Program-made: the position numbers and the translations under genes
The notes under the pieces: model-generated
Seen by the model: the letters and a program-made list of their open reading frames with translations, nothing else
Database searches by the model: none
What the model was told of the DNA's origin: nothing
Shown here: positions 10,259-19,173 of the stretch, one piece after another
Layout of the letters: each line of letters begins with the position of its first letter
How positions within the stretch are numbered: the stretch's first letter is position 1
DNA from: an uncultured cyanobacterium
Lineage (GTDB): Bacteria; Cyanobacteriota; Cyanobacteriia; Cyanobacteriales; Nostocaceae
Reading direction: 5' to 3'
Assembly: GCA_903903925.1 (NCBI GenBank)
Contig: CAIVAU010000141.1
Coordinates: forward strand, 94,663 to 158,662
DNA: 64,000 nucleotides

Positions 10259-10331
10259 TGCGCCCTACTGGAATCGAACCAGTCTGAAGGCGAATTATGA
10301 GTTCGCTGCCTCCCCAATCGGCCAAAGGCGC
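10259..10331 (-). tRNA. tRNA with CAT anticodon, probably tRNA-Ile(CAU)
   Basis: All 73 bases fold as a cloverleaf. There is a 7-bp acceptor stem (GCGCCTT with AGGGCGC, one G-T pair), a D stem GCC/GGC, an anticodon stem GCGAA/TTCGC with loop CTCATAA (anticodon CAT), a T stem ACTGG/CCAGT with loop TTCGATT, and discriminator A. CCA is not encoded. The loop CTCATAA matches chloroplast-type tRNA-Ile(CAU), whose C34 is modified to lysidine by TilS, better than elongator tRNA-Met, which usually has TTCATAC. It could still be labelled tRNA-Met by automatic callers. Confidence 0.9.
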
Positions 10332-10673
10332 TTGCTTTGCTAAACTGCTAGGTCAAGCCTAGTAAACTATCTTACCACAAGTAAGGGTCTTTAAACGCAA
10401 GCTTTTACGATAGTAACATATTTTAGCTATTCCGCGCCCTCGCCTCCCACTGAATTTTTGTACTCAGAATCACTGGTGAGATATAAGGCGCGGTGGCATG
10501 AGATCACAGCTTTTAAACTCCTATATATTATATAGTCTAATATTAATTTAGTTGGATTGAAGCTCTGACTTCGATTCTTGAGAAAAGACTAGCAATTCCC
10601 TAGAGAGGTCTGTTCGCGCAGCGTCTCCCCTTGGGAGAAGACTCGCTCGTTTCCCGCATACCGGATTATTACT
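10332..10673. other. Gap between tRNA and secreted-protein gene
   Basis: The gap holds the presumed tRNA promoter side (10332 onward). At 10608-10650 there is a cyanobacterial repeat-like stretch (TCGCGCAGCGTCTCCCCTTG followed by GGAGAAGACTCGC) with a short internal hairpin CTCCCCTTGGGAG. No gene was seen. Confidence 0.4.
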
Positions 10674-11378
10674 ATGAAACTAAATTCTACTGTACTTCTA
10701 ACGTTAAGTTTGTTAACCCTGATGTTGGGAGCCGGTTCAGTGAGTGCATTTTTGGGATTCGATGTCGGGAGCAAAGCGCTCAAAGGTGTTACAGCACCGG
10801 ATGCTCGTCCTACAAGCAAATTCGCCAGTGGGAAGGCAAATAACCAGCAACATGGAGGTTTGACGTTATTAAAAGAGGAAGAGATCCTAAAAATTGTCAA
10901 ATCACGGATTGACGGAAAAGTCAAGGCTGCTAAATCCAAACAGTCAGAGGACGAAGACGAGGAAACCAGTAGCAGTGAGAAAAAGGCAGAAGAGAAAAAA
11001 CCGCAGGAAGTCGCTGAAGAAAAACCTCGGCCAGGATTTCCAATTTCCTCTGAGAATGGGAAGGTCACTTTGTCTGTACAATCTGCTCGCTACTCAGGTG
11101 GTGCTTTGCTATTAAAAGTAAAAATGCAGAACAAAGGGGCTGATTCTGTACATTTCTTGTATAGTTTTTTAGATGTTACTGATGACAAGGGAAGAACACT
11201 GAGTGCCAGTGCAGATGGCTTACCAGCAGAATTGCCTGCAAATGGACCAACATTTTCTGGTACGGTGAGTATTCCTACGGCTTTGCTTGATGATGTAAAG
11301 CGCATCTCACTCGCCCTGACTGATTATCCCGCGCAAAAACTGCGGTTGGAAGTATCAAATATTCCGGTAGAAAAGTAA
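10674..11378 (+). CDS. Exported hypothetical protein with acidic/basic linker
   Basis: This 234-residue protein starts with a signal peptide, about residues 1-26 (LLTLSLLTLMLGAGSVSA). A highly charged Lys/Glu-rich low-complexity linker follows, about residues 75-125 (EDEDEETSSSEKKAEEKK). The C-terminal domain of about 100 residues alternates hydrophobic and polar residues like a beta sandwich (GGALLLKVKMQNKGADSVHF). It is probably periplasmic or outer-membrane associated. The family is not recognised. Confidence 0.7.
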   Translation: MKLNSTVLLTLSLLTLMLGAGSVSAFLGFDVGSKALKGVTAPDARPTSKFASGKANNQQHGGLTLLKEEEILKIVKSRIDGKVKAAKSKQSEDEDEETSSSEKKAEEKKPQEVAEEKPRPGFPISSENGKVTLSVQSARYSGGALLLKVKMQNKGADSVHFLYSFLDVTDDKGRTLSASADGLPAELPANGPTFSGTVSIPTALLDDVKRISLALTDYPAQKLRLEVSNIPVEK

Positions 11379-11399
11379 GTCATTGGGAACTGTTGACTA

Positions 11400-11424
11400 T
11401 TGACAGTTAACGGTTAACTGTCAA
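11400..11424. terminator. 12-bp perfect inverted repeat
   Basis: TTGACAGTTAAC (11400-11411) and GTTAACTGTCAA (11413-11424) are exact reverse complements around one G. The repeat sits between the exported-protein gene and the CNNM-type transporter gene. It is more like a dispersed repeat or hairpin than a classical terminator, since no T-run follows. Confidence 0.4.
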
Positions 11425-11446
11425 CTAATTTACACGAGCTTTAGCG

Positions 11447-12793
11447 GTGAGTGGTAATCCTTACTTAAGTTGGACAGATGTTGAGCTGCGATTGTTGTCA
11501 GTGCTGTTTCTGATTGCGCTCAATGCTTTTTTTGTAACAGCAGAATTTTCGATGGTGACAGTGCGGCGATCGCGCATCCACCAGTTAGTCGAAGCTGGTG
11601 ATGTTCAGGCGATCGCCGTCGAGGTGCTGCAACACAGTATTGACCGACTACTCTCTACAACCCAGTTAGGCATTACCCTCTCGAGTTTGGCGTTGGGGTG
11701 GATTGGAGAAAGTACGATAGTGGAACTCGTGGATTTATGGTTAAGGTCTTGGCCTTTACCTGATAGAATCAGTATCTTCATCGCTCATTCCCTATCAATT
11801 CCAATCACCTTTTTTTTGATTGCCTATCTCCAGATCGTGTTAGGGGAATTATTTCCCAAATCAGTAGCAATGCTGTATTCAGAAAGTCTGGCGAGATTTT
11901 TGGGACCATCAGTCAAGGCGATCGTCCGATTTTTTGGCCCATTCATCTGGATTCTCAACCAATCAACTCGCTGGCTGTTGCGGCTGTTTAATATTCAGTA
12001 CACCTGGAGAAGTTGGAGACCACCAGTAACTCCCGAAGAATTACAACTCATTATCTCCACAGAACGCGAGTCCACTGGTTTTCAAGCCGGAGAACGAGAA
12101 CTACTACAAAACATTTTTGAATTTGGGGACGTAACAGTCCAATCTGTCATGGTTCCTCGTACTAGCATTGTAACGTTGCCCATCAGTGCCTCCTTGCAGA
12201 CCTTTCTGCAGGAAATGGCAACCTCCTGTCACTCTTGTTACCCACTCATTGGAGAATCTTTAGACGACATTCGCGGCGTTTTGTATTTTAAAGACCTAGC
12301 AAAACCTTTGGCTATAGGGAAATTAACTTTAGAAACCCAAATCCAATCTTGGATGCGTCCAGCGCGATTTATCCCAGAACACACACCCTTAAATGAACTA
12401 TTGCCGATGATACAGCAAGAAAAGCCAGCTATGGTAATGGTGGTGGATGAATTTGGCGGTACTGTAGGACTAGTCACTATCCAAGATGTGATCTCCCAAA
12501 TCATTGGTAATATAGGCGAATCGGAAATTACTGACGAGTTGCTGATCCAGATTGTAGATGAGCAGACGTTTCTTGTGCAGGCGCAGATCAACTTAGAAGA
12601 CCTCAAAGAAGTGTTGCAGATCAATTTGCCCTTAAAGAAAGAATACCAAACACTCGGAGGCTTTCTGCTTTACCATCTGCAAAAAATCCCCGCTTTTGGG
12701 GAAACCTTTCGCTATCAAAATCTTGAATTCACTGTAGTCTCGGTTACCGGACCCCGCCTGCACCAAATTCAGGTGCGGCGTATAGGGGATTAA
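11447..12793 (+). CDS. CNNM/HlyC-CorC family transporter (DUF21-CBS-CorC)
   Basis: This 448-residue inner-membrane protein has three parts. The DUF21 (CNNM) transmembrane domain, about residues 14-200, contains several membrane helices (LRLLSVLFLIALNAFFVTAE, IPITFFLIAYLQIVLGELFP). A paired CBS region follows, about 215-345 (VMVPRTSIVTLP, MVVDEFGGTVGLVTIQDV). The last is a C-terminal CorC_HlyC domain, about 360-445. Such proteins are linked to Mg/Co export or homeostasis. The start is GTG at 11447. The gene runs convergently into queC, with their ends overlapping by 4 bp. Confidence 0.9.
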   Translation: MSGNPYLSWTDVELRLLSVLFLIALNAFFVTAEFSMVTVRRSRIHQLVEAGDVQAIAVEVLQHSIDRLLSTTQLGITLSSLALGWIGESTIVELVDLWLRSWPLPDRISIFIAHSLSIPITFFLIAYLQIVLGELFPKSVAMLYSESLARFLGPSVKAIVRFFGPFIWILNQSTRWLLRLFNIQYTWRSWRPPVTPEELQLIISTERESTGFQAGERELLQNIFEFGDVTVQSVMVPRTSIVTLPISASLQTFLQEMATSCHSCYPLIGESLDDIRGVLYFKDLAKPLAIGKLTLETQIQSWMRPARFIPEHTPLNELLPMIQQEKPAMVMVVDEFGGTVGLVTIQDVISQIIGNIGESEITDELLIQIVDEQTFLVQAQINLEDLKEVLQINLPLKKEYQTLGGFLLYHLQKIPAFGETFRYQNLEFTVVSVTGPRLHQIQVRRIGD

Positions 12794-13521
12794 GAGAGTG
12801 TGGGGGGTGTGGGGGGTGTGGGGAGGGGGATTAAGAGAGAGGGGGAATCAGCATAAACCAGCGGGTCAACTAGTCCTAATTCAGCAAAAGCAGCGAGACG
12901 TAAGCGACAAGAATCACAGACGCCGCAAGCGATATCTTTTCCAGCATAGCAAGACCAAGTTAGCTCCCATGGAACTCCTAGCTGGTTACCAAGTTGGATA
13001 ATTTCCGTTTTTTTTAGGTTAATCAGAGGGATGACAATGGTGATGGGTTGTCCTTCACGACCAAGTTTTGTTCCCAGGCGGAAAACTTCCTGCATTGCCT
13101 GAATATAGTCGGGGCGACAATCAGGATACCCAGAGTAATCTAAGGCATTGACACCGATGTAGACACGTTCAGCCATCATGGTCTCAGCGTAAGCAAGGGC
13201 AAAGCTTAAGAAGATCGTATTGCGGGCTGGAACATAGGTCACAGGAATATTCTGAGACATTTCGTCTAGGGAGCGCATTTGGGGTAAATCTATGGTTTTG
13301 TCTGTCAGCGCCGAACCACCCCACAGCCGCAAGTCAAACTCTACCACCTGATGCTGTACTGCGCCAGCACATGCAGCGATCGCCGACGCTGACTGTAACT
13401 CTCGCCGATGTCGCTGTTGGTAGTCAAAAGAAATGGCGTAACACTCACATCCATCGGCTAGTGCTTGGTACAAAACGGTGGAAGAGTCTAATCCCCCAGA
13501 CAATAAAATGACAGCTTTCAT
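12790..13521 (-). CDS. queC: 7-cyano-7-deazaguanine synthase QueC
   Basis: This 243-residue ATP-dependent enzyme makes preQ0 for queuosine-type nucleosides. It shows the PP-loop SGGLDSST (residues 8-15), YVPARNTIFLSFALAYAE and the C-terminal zinc site CYAGKDIACGVCDSCRLR. The last 15 or so residues (LLIPLPTPPTPPTLS) are low-complexity and encoded by a GGGTGTGGG repeat on the plus strand, as with ThiC and PyrE. The start ATG at 13521 is preceded by a GGAGGA ribosome site. Confidence 0.95.
   Translation of the reverse strand: MKAVILLSGGLDSSTVLYQALADGCECYAISFDYQQRHRRELQSASAIAACAGAVQHQVVEFDLRLWGGSALTDKTIDLPQMRSLDEMSQNIPVTYVPARNTIFLSFALAYAETMMAERVYIGVNALDYSGYPDCRPDYIQAMQEVFRLGTKLGREGQPITIVIPLINLKKTEIIQLGNQLGVPWELTWSCYAGKDIACGVCDSCRLRLAAFAELGLVDPLVYADSPSLLIPLPTPPTPPTLS
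12797..12842. repeat. Tandem GGGGTGTG-type repeat
   Basis: Three copies of GGGGGGTGTG followed by GGGGAGGGGGATTAAGAGAG. The repeat forms the 3' end of queC and abuts the end of the convergent transporter gene. Confidence 0.8.
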
Positions 13522-13989
13522 CTGATGTTCCTCCTAGAGACTCCAGCTAAATCGGTAATCCGATTAGTTGCGGGTTGTTGACCTCAATTGATGATTTTTG
13601 ATTTTAAACTGCTCAATACTACCTAAAAAGGTGTTACAAATAAACGTTACTACAAAGGAAAGGACCAGGGGACTCTCTGCTCCCTCTGAATCTTTAAGTA
13701 GAATCAATTTTAGATTGTACTTTTATTGATCAATCGTTTAAGTCCGACACTGAGTTATTAAGTTGATCACAAAAACGAGGATTTTTTGTATAAACTACGA
13801 CAAAAGTACTACTACAGGATTGAACACGCAAAACAGATTTAGATGACGGGAACTCACAATAAACTTTGAAATTCTTCATAAATAGAACCTCTATGTTACC
13901 ATCTGGATGGTTTTAGACGGTTCGTCAGTGGCTATCAAAGTATTAAAGCTAACGGCTTAGCGTCTCTAAATTTGGTGGTTGAGGAGAGA
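13522..13989. other. Gap between queC and oxidoreductase genes
   Basis: About 470 bp between divergent genes, which must include both promoters. I see short AT-rich stretches and no hairpin above 8 bp, no tRNA and no reading frame with a credible start. Confidence 0.4.
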
Positions 13990-15084
13990 ATGAGAGTGCA
14001 AGATAGTAGCATGTCAGCAGGAGAACAAAATGGTCATGGACATCGCAATCAGCTACGACCGATCCGCATAGGTGTGATTGGAGTTGGTAACATGGGACAA
14101 CATCATGCCCGTGTACTGAGTGCTATGAAAGACGTTGAGCTAGTGGGTGTAGCAGATATTAATGTGGAGCGAGGGATAGATACCGCAAGTAAATATAAAA
14201 CACGTTTTTTTGAAGATTACTGTGATCTGCTGCCCTATGTGGAAGCGGTTTGCATTGCTGTTCCTACACGCCTGCATTACGCCGTCGGAATTACATGTCT
14301 TTTGGCAGGAATTCATGTTTTGATTGAAAAGCCAATTGCTGCAAGTATTTCTGAGGCGGAATCGCTAGTAAATGCTGCTGCTGAGTCTCAGTGTATGCTG
14401 CAAGTAGGTCACATTGAGCGGTTTAGTCCAGCGTTTCAAGAACTAAGCAAAGTCCTAAAAACAGAGCAGGTGCTTGCCCTAGAAGCCCATCGAATGAGTC
14501 CTTACTCAGACCGAGCCAACGATGTCTCGGTTGTCCTGGATTTAATGATCCATGACATTGACCTCTTATTGGAATTAGCTGGTGCTCCAGTAGTTAAGCT
14601 CACCGCTAGCGGTAGTCGCGCCTTAGACTCTGGTTATTTAGATTACGTTACGGCTACCTTAGGCTTTGCCAATGGCATTGTCGCTACCCTGACAGCCAGC
14701 AAAGTCACTCACTGTAAAATCCGTCGTATTGCCGCCCATTGCAAAAGCTCATTTACGGAAGCAGATTTTCTCAAAAATGAAATTTTGATTCACCGACACA
14801 CGACTGCCAACTCTGTGCCTGACTACCGACAGGTGCTTTATAGGCAGGATGGTATAATTGAAAAAGTTTGTACGAATAACACTGACAAGCTGGGAGCAGA
14901 ATTAGAACATTTTGTGAACTGCGTGCGTGGTGGTAATCAACCTTCAGTAGGTGGTGAACAAGCGCTGAAAGCTCTACGCTTGGCAAGCTTAATTGAGCAG
15001 ATGTCCTCGGAAAATGGGAGAGCGTGGAATCCGTTAGATTGGCAATCTGAACAGAGAGTGCAATCATTAACCCCCACTGGTTAA
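13990..15084 (+). CDS. Gfo/Idh/MocA family NAD(P)-dependent oxidoreductase
   Basis: This encodes 364 residues from the ATG at 13990, which follows GAGGAG (13981-13986) with good spacing. An in-frame TTG at 13972 is less likely. A Rossmann N-terminal domain (IGVIGVGNMGQHHARVL), the family block HVLIEKPIAASISEAE and HIERFSPAF, and MIHDIDLLLELAG show a Gfo/Idh/MocA dehydrogenase. The His/Asp of this last block are typical substrate or catalytic residues. The sugar substrate cannot be told. No other sugar genes flank it, so its pathway is unassigned. Confidence 0.85.
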   Translation: MRVQDSSMSAGEQNGHGHRNQLRPIRIGVIGVGNMGQHHARVLSAMKDVELVGVADINVERGIDTASKYKTRFFEDYCDLLPYVEAVCIAVPTRLHYAVGITCLLAGIHVLIEKPIAASISEAESLVNAAAESQCMLQVGHIERFSPAFQELSKVLKTEQVLALEAHRMSPYSDRANDVSVVLDLMIHDIDLLLELAGAPVVKLTASGSRALDSGYLDYVTATLGFANGIVATLTASKVTHCKIRRIAAHCKSSFTEADFLKNEILIHRHTTANSVPDYRQVLYRQDGIIEKVCTNNTDKLGAELEHFVNCVRGGNQPSVGGEQALKALRLASLIEQMSSENGRAWNPLDWQSEQRVQSLTPTG

Positions 15085-15791
15085 CATAATTCTTCAGAGG
15101 GAACAGGGAACAGGGAACGGGGAACAGTGCATCCCACGGCGCACCTCCGTGGGATTGTAACAAGGAATCCGAATTTGAAAGCGCTTCGCGTCTCGAAAAA
15201 CATCTTGTTTACAAGTGGGCTTTAAACCCACAACTGAAGTTTTTTTAGTTTCATATTCCTTGTTCCCTGTTTTTTGTAAAAAAATATCCAATCTCTACGG
15301 TTCACGGTTAACACTCAACTATTAACTGTCAAGAACCGAAACAAGCGCAATAATTTATTTCTTGGAATCGCCTAAGAGTATAGCTGCTGGATAGCTGCCT
15401 CATTTTTTGCAAATTACCGAGTGCGAGCTTATTGACGTATCCGCTCCAGAATCTAAAATAGTGGTTGTAAATCTTTCTCTAGCATTTTACTGTCTGGGTA
15501 GTAAAGCTTCAGTAAAAAACAGTATGAAGAAGAAACATCCTTAACTTCAATCCAATAAACGGAAATCTATATTTTTGTGTAAAAACAAGCATTACCTGAG
15601 GTAGAATCTGGCATAAACTTTGCTACTTTTGCGCTCACGTAGCTCAATATAGCTTAGCTATCACTAAATGTATTAAGTAATTTCACTTTGCTCTCTGATT
15701 ACACTAGAGACTAGAAACAATTACTGATACACGCATTTCTGTAAGATGACCATGATCACTTGTTAAAGCTAAGTAAGTACTAGGAGCTTTC
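15085..15791. other. Repeat-rich gap before parM-like gene
   Basis: About 700 bp. It holds a GGGAACA heptamer array (15098-15126), a perfect 9-bp hairpin ATCCCACGG/CCGTGGGAT (15131-15155) and a near-palindrome GTGGGCTTTAAACCCAC (15215-15231) followed by a T-run, which together could end transcription of the oxidoreductase gene. The last 350 bp are AT-rich with no visible iteron array, so no parC-like centromere is obvious here. A ribosome site TAGGAG (15781-15786) serves the next gene. Confidence 0.5.
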
Positions 15792-16946
15792 ATGACAGAC
15801 CAACCTTCCGCCGCCACCCCAATAAACGCCGCTGCTATACCAATGAATAGAGTGCCGTCGGCATCGACTCCGATCAATGCTAACCCAACAGCTGGACCAA
15901 ACATTGGCAACACGGGGAAAAAAATTCTCAGTGTTGATTTAGGTAGAACTTCTACCAAGACTTCTATTAGCCGTGAACCGAATAATGTCATATTCGTCTC
16001 CTCTAATGTTAAGCAAATGTCAATGGAACAGGTGCGAGGAGGCGTTTTTGAAGCCCGTGCCACAGACCCATTAATGGATCTGTGGTTAGAGTATCAAGGC
16101 AAAGGATATGCTGTTGGTCAATTGGCAGCAGATTTTGGTGCAGATTTAGGAGTCGGTCAATCTAAGGTGAACGATGCACTGGTCAAAGTCTTGTCTTGTG
16201 CTGGCTACTTCAAACTCAAAGACGAGATCTCAGTTGTGCTGGGACTGCCTTATCATTCCCAGGAGCAATTTGAACGGGAAAAAGAACAGATGATCAGCCT
16301 TGTCACCGGTTCTCATACGATGAACTTTCGTGGCGAATCGGTATCGCTCAACATTAGTAAAGTTTGGGTGATGCCAGAAGGCTACGGTAGCCTGCTGTGG
16401 TGCGAAGCTCAACCAAAGAAAGGACCCACAATTCTCGATTTTACGAAGATGTCAGTGGCAATTGTGGACATTGGACACCAAACCACCGATTGTTTAATGA
16501 TTGATAACTTCCGCTTTGCCCGTGGGGCTTCTAAGAGTGAAGACTTTGGGATGAACAAGTTTTACGAACTTGTAGCTGCTGAAGTTGAGGGAGCAGATAG
16601 TCAATCTCTGTCTCTAATTTCTGCTGTTAATAAACCCAAAGGCGATCGCTTCTATCGTCCTAGAGGTGCTGGTAAGCCCACCAATCTAGACGATTTTCTC
16701 CCCAACCTCATAGAAATGTTTTCTCGTGAAATCTGTAGCCGTGTGCTAGCATGGCTCCCAGAGCGTGTTACCGACGTAATTCTCACCGGAGGAGGTGGAG
16801 AATTCTTCTGGGAGGACGTCCAACGTCTCCTAAAAGAAGCAAAAATTAACGCTCACTTAGCTGCACCATCGCGGCAAGCTAATGCTTTAGGGCAGTATAT
16901 TTACGGCGAGGCACAGTTATCCTCTGCTCGCTCTGCTAGGGCTTAA
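15792..16946 (+). CDS. ParM/StbA-like actin-family protein
   Basis: This 384-residue protein has a flexible N-terminus with TPINA-type repeats (residues 1-45), then an actin-fold ATPase. Phosphate-1 is ILSVDLGRTSTKTS (about 46-59), phosphate-2 is VAIVDIGHQTTDCLM (about 220-234), and the adenosine motif is VILTGGGGEFFW (about 330-341). These match the ParM/StbA/Alp group rather than MreB. Such proteins polymerise with ATP to segregate DNA. The small gene 6 bp downstream looks like its adaptor, forming a two-gene ParMR-type unit. Whether it acts on a plasmid, a chromosome site or something else is unknown. Confidence 0.8.
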   Translation: MTDQPSAATPINAAAIPMNRVPSASTPINANPTAGPNIGNTGKKILSVDLGRTSTKTSISREPNNVIFVSSNVKQMSMEQVRGGVFEARATDPLMDLWLEYQGKGYAVGQLAADFGADLGVGQSKVNDALVKVLSCAGYFKLKDEISVVLGLPYHSQEQFEREKEQMISLVTGSHTMNFRGESVSLNISKVWVMPEGYGSLLWCEAQPKKGPTILDFTKMSVAIVDIGHQTTDCLMIDNFRFARGASKSEDFGMNKFYELVAAEVEGADSQSLSLISAVNKPKGDRFYRPRGAGKPTNLDDFLPNLIEMFSREICSRVLAWLPERVTDVILTGGGGEFFWEDVQRLLKEAKINAHLAAPSRQANALGQYIYGEAQLSSARSARA

Positions 16947-16951
16947 AACTG

Positions 16952-17431
16952 ATGTTCCAATGGTCAAAAAAGGTAGTTAAATCCGTTACGTTCGAGCCAG
17001 GGGTGGCAGACGAAAGCTTGTTGGAGCTGATCGAAAGCCATTTGGAAAAAGAACCCGAAAAGACTTTCAGTGACCTCTGTAAAGAGGCTCTATGGCAGTT
17101 TTTGTGCGTGCCGGAATCTGTACGACCTAGCCCAAAAACGGCAGCAACACCAAGCGTGGAACAACAAATCGGTGAATTGCGAAGTCAATTAGCTGACCTT
17201 GAGGAACGTTTTTTTGCCCAAGAACCTAATCGTCTGGAAATGATGGAACGCCACCTGATGCAACTTAGTCAACAAGTTGCACAGTTGGCAATTATGGCTC
17301 ATCAGACACCTACCATTCAATCCCCAATGCCATCAAAACCAGCACCAGGAGTAATCCATGCCACTCCTACACCTGTACAAGAGGTTGATCCCGTCATCAG
17401 CCGCATTAGTCAGTTTCTAGATGATTTTTAG
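16952..17431 (+). CDS. ParR-like adaptor protein
   Basis: This 159-residue protein begins 6 bp after the parM-like gene. The N-terminus (VKSVTFEPGVADESLLELIE, then KTFSDLCKEALWQFL) has the strand-helix-helix pattern of a ribbon-helix-helix DNA-binding domain. A coiled coil follows at about residues 70-112 (IGELRSQLADLEERFF), then a Pro-rich linker and a short amphipathic C-terminal segment (VISRISQFLDDF) that could contact the filament, as the ParR tail does. ParR identity is inferred from position and architecture. Confidence 0.6.
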   Translation: MFQWSKKVVKSVTFEPGVADESLLELIESHLEKEPEKTFSDLCKEALWQFLCVPESVRPSPKTAATPSVEQQIGELRSQLADLEERFFAQEPNRLEMMERHLMQLSQQVAQLAIMAHQTPTIQSPMPSKPAPGVIHATPTPVQEVDPVISRISQFLDDF

Positions 17432-17521
17432 GGACTGGTGATTGGGGATTGGGGACTGGTGACTGGTGACTGGGTAAGATCTTACCCAATCGCCAATCGC
17501 CAATCCCCCCAATCCCCCCGA
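17431..17521. repeat. Mirror-image GATTGGGG/GACTGGTG repeat with central palindrome
   Basis: Copies of GGGACTGGTGATTGGGGATT on the left and their rough reverse complements (CCAATCGCCAATCGCCAATC) on the right flank a perfect core TGGGTAAGATCTTACCCA (about 17471-17488). The whole could fold into a long hairpin and end the parM-parR transcript. It begins immediately at the parR-like stop codon. Confidence 0.7.
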
Positions 17522-17591
17522 ATAGATATTTTTTTTACACTGTACCTTGTGTAAATGCTACAATTCCAACTAAGGAAGTTAGGATACCTCA

Positions 17592-19028
17592 ATGCCAGTT
17601 GCCGCTAACTCAATCAAGTTTGGTACAGACGGCTGGCGTGGTGTGATTGGCGATGATTTCACCTTTGAAAATCTAGCTTTGGTCGCACCAGTTGCCGCGA
17701 AAGTATTAAACGATACTTATGGGAAAACAGTAGATAGCCCTACGATCATTGTGGGTCATGATCGGCGGTTTATGGCGGAGGACTTTGCCCGTAAAGTTGC
17801 TGATGTTGTCTCCACTGTTGGATTTGACGTATTGCTGACCGAAACCTATGCCCCAACCCCAGCTTTTAGTTGGGCAGCAAAACAACAGAATGCCTTGGGC
17901 GCCTTGGTCATTACCGCCAGTCATAATCCAGGTCAATATTTAGGATTAAAAGTTAAAGGCGCTTTTGGTGGTTCTGCGCCGCCAGAAGTAACCAAACAGA
18001 TAGAAGCACTTTTATCTGTTAAAGTTCCACCCGCATTAACCCCAGGAAAAATAGAAAAATTTAATCCTTGGCAAAGTTATTGTCAAGCACTCGAAGGCAA
18101 AGTTAATATTAATAAACTTCGCGATGCCATATCCTCTGGCAAACTGACAGTATTTGCCGACGTTATGCATGGTGCGGCATCTGGCGGATTGGCAATGCTG
18201 CTTGGTGATGAGGTCAAAGAAATTAATAGCAATAGAGATCCCATGTTTGGTGGTAGTGCGCCAGAACCTCTGCCCAAAAACATGAAGCAGTTATTGGAAG
18301 TGATGCGAAATCACCGAGAAGCAGCCAGAGGAGGTTTAGCTGTAGGATTGGCATTTGATGGGGATAGCGATCGCATAGCATCTGTGGATGGCGCAGGGAA
18401 TTTCCTCAGTTCGCAAGTCTTAATCCCAATCTTAATCGACCACTTAACCCTACGACGTGGCTTTACTGGTGAAGTGGTGAAAACTGTAAGCGGTTCTGAC
18501 TTGATGCCTCGTGTAGCAGCACTTCATAAACTGCCAGTATTTGAAACACCAGTTGGTTATAAATACATTGCTGACAGAATGTTAGCTACTGAAGTATTGC
18601 TGGGTGGCGAGGAGTCAGGAGGAATTGGTTATGGTAGCCACATTCCTGAGAGAGACGCACTGCTTTCAGCATTGTATGTACTAGAAGCTATCATTGAATC
18701 AGGGCTGGATCTGGGTGACTATTATCGTCACTTACAAGATCAAACAGGTTTTACTTCCGCATACGATCGCATCGATTTACCCTTGGCAAGCATGGAGGTG
18801 CGATCGCGCCTTTTGCAACAACTACAAACTCAACCCCTAACAGAAATTGCTGGACAACCAGTGATTGATTGCCAGACTATAGACGGCTACAAATTCCGCT
18901 TAGCTGACAAAAGCTGGTTAATGATTCGTTTCAGCGGTACAGAACCAGTTTTACGCCTTTACTGCGAAGCACCTACACTTCAGCAAGTCCACCACACCTT
19001 GGCATGGGCAAAACAGTGGGCGGAATAG
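17592..19028 (+). CDS. Phosphoglucomutase/phosphomannomutase family protein
   Basis: This 478-residue alpha-D-phosphohexomutase interconverts sugar 1- and 6-phosphates. The active phosphoserine loop is TASHNPG (about residues 103-109), the metal loop is FDGDSDR, the sugar-binding loop is GGEESGG and the C-terminal phosphate loop is RFSGTEPVLR. All four are present, so it should be active. The start ATG follows AAGGAAG-like sequence. A tandem repeat begins right after the stop codon. Confidence 0.93.
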   Translation: MPVAANSIKFGTDGWRGVIGDDFTFENLALVAPVAAKVLNDTYGKTVDSPTIIVGHDRRFMAEDFARKVADVVSTVGFDVLLTETYAPTPAFSWAAKQQNALGALVITASHNPGQYLGLKVKGAFGGSAPPEVTKQIEALLSVKVPPALTPGKIEKFNPWQSYCQALEGKVNINKLRDAISSGKLTVFADVMHGAASGGLAMLLGDEVKEINSNRDPMFGGSAPEPLPKNMKQLLEVMRNHREAARGGLAVGLAFDGDSDRIASVDGAGNFLSSQVLIPILIDHLTLRRGFTGEVVKTVSGSDLMPRVAALHKLPVFETPVGYKYIADRMLATEVLLGGEESGGIGYGSHIPERDALLSALYVLEAIIESGLDLGDYYRHLQDQTGFTSAYDRIDLPLASMEVRSRLLQQLQTQPLTEIAGQPVIDCQTIDGYKFRLADKSWLMIRFSGTEPVLRLYCEAPTLQQVHHTLAWAKQWAE

Positions 19029-19172
<144 letters not shown>

Positions 19173-19173
19173 A

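Noticed and set aside
15085..15791. parC-type centromere upstream of the ParM-like gene
   Set aside because: No array of direct repeats could be seen in the 700 bp.
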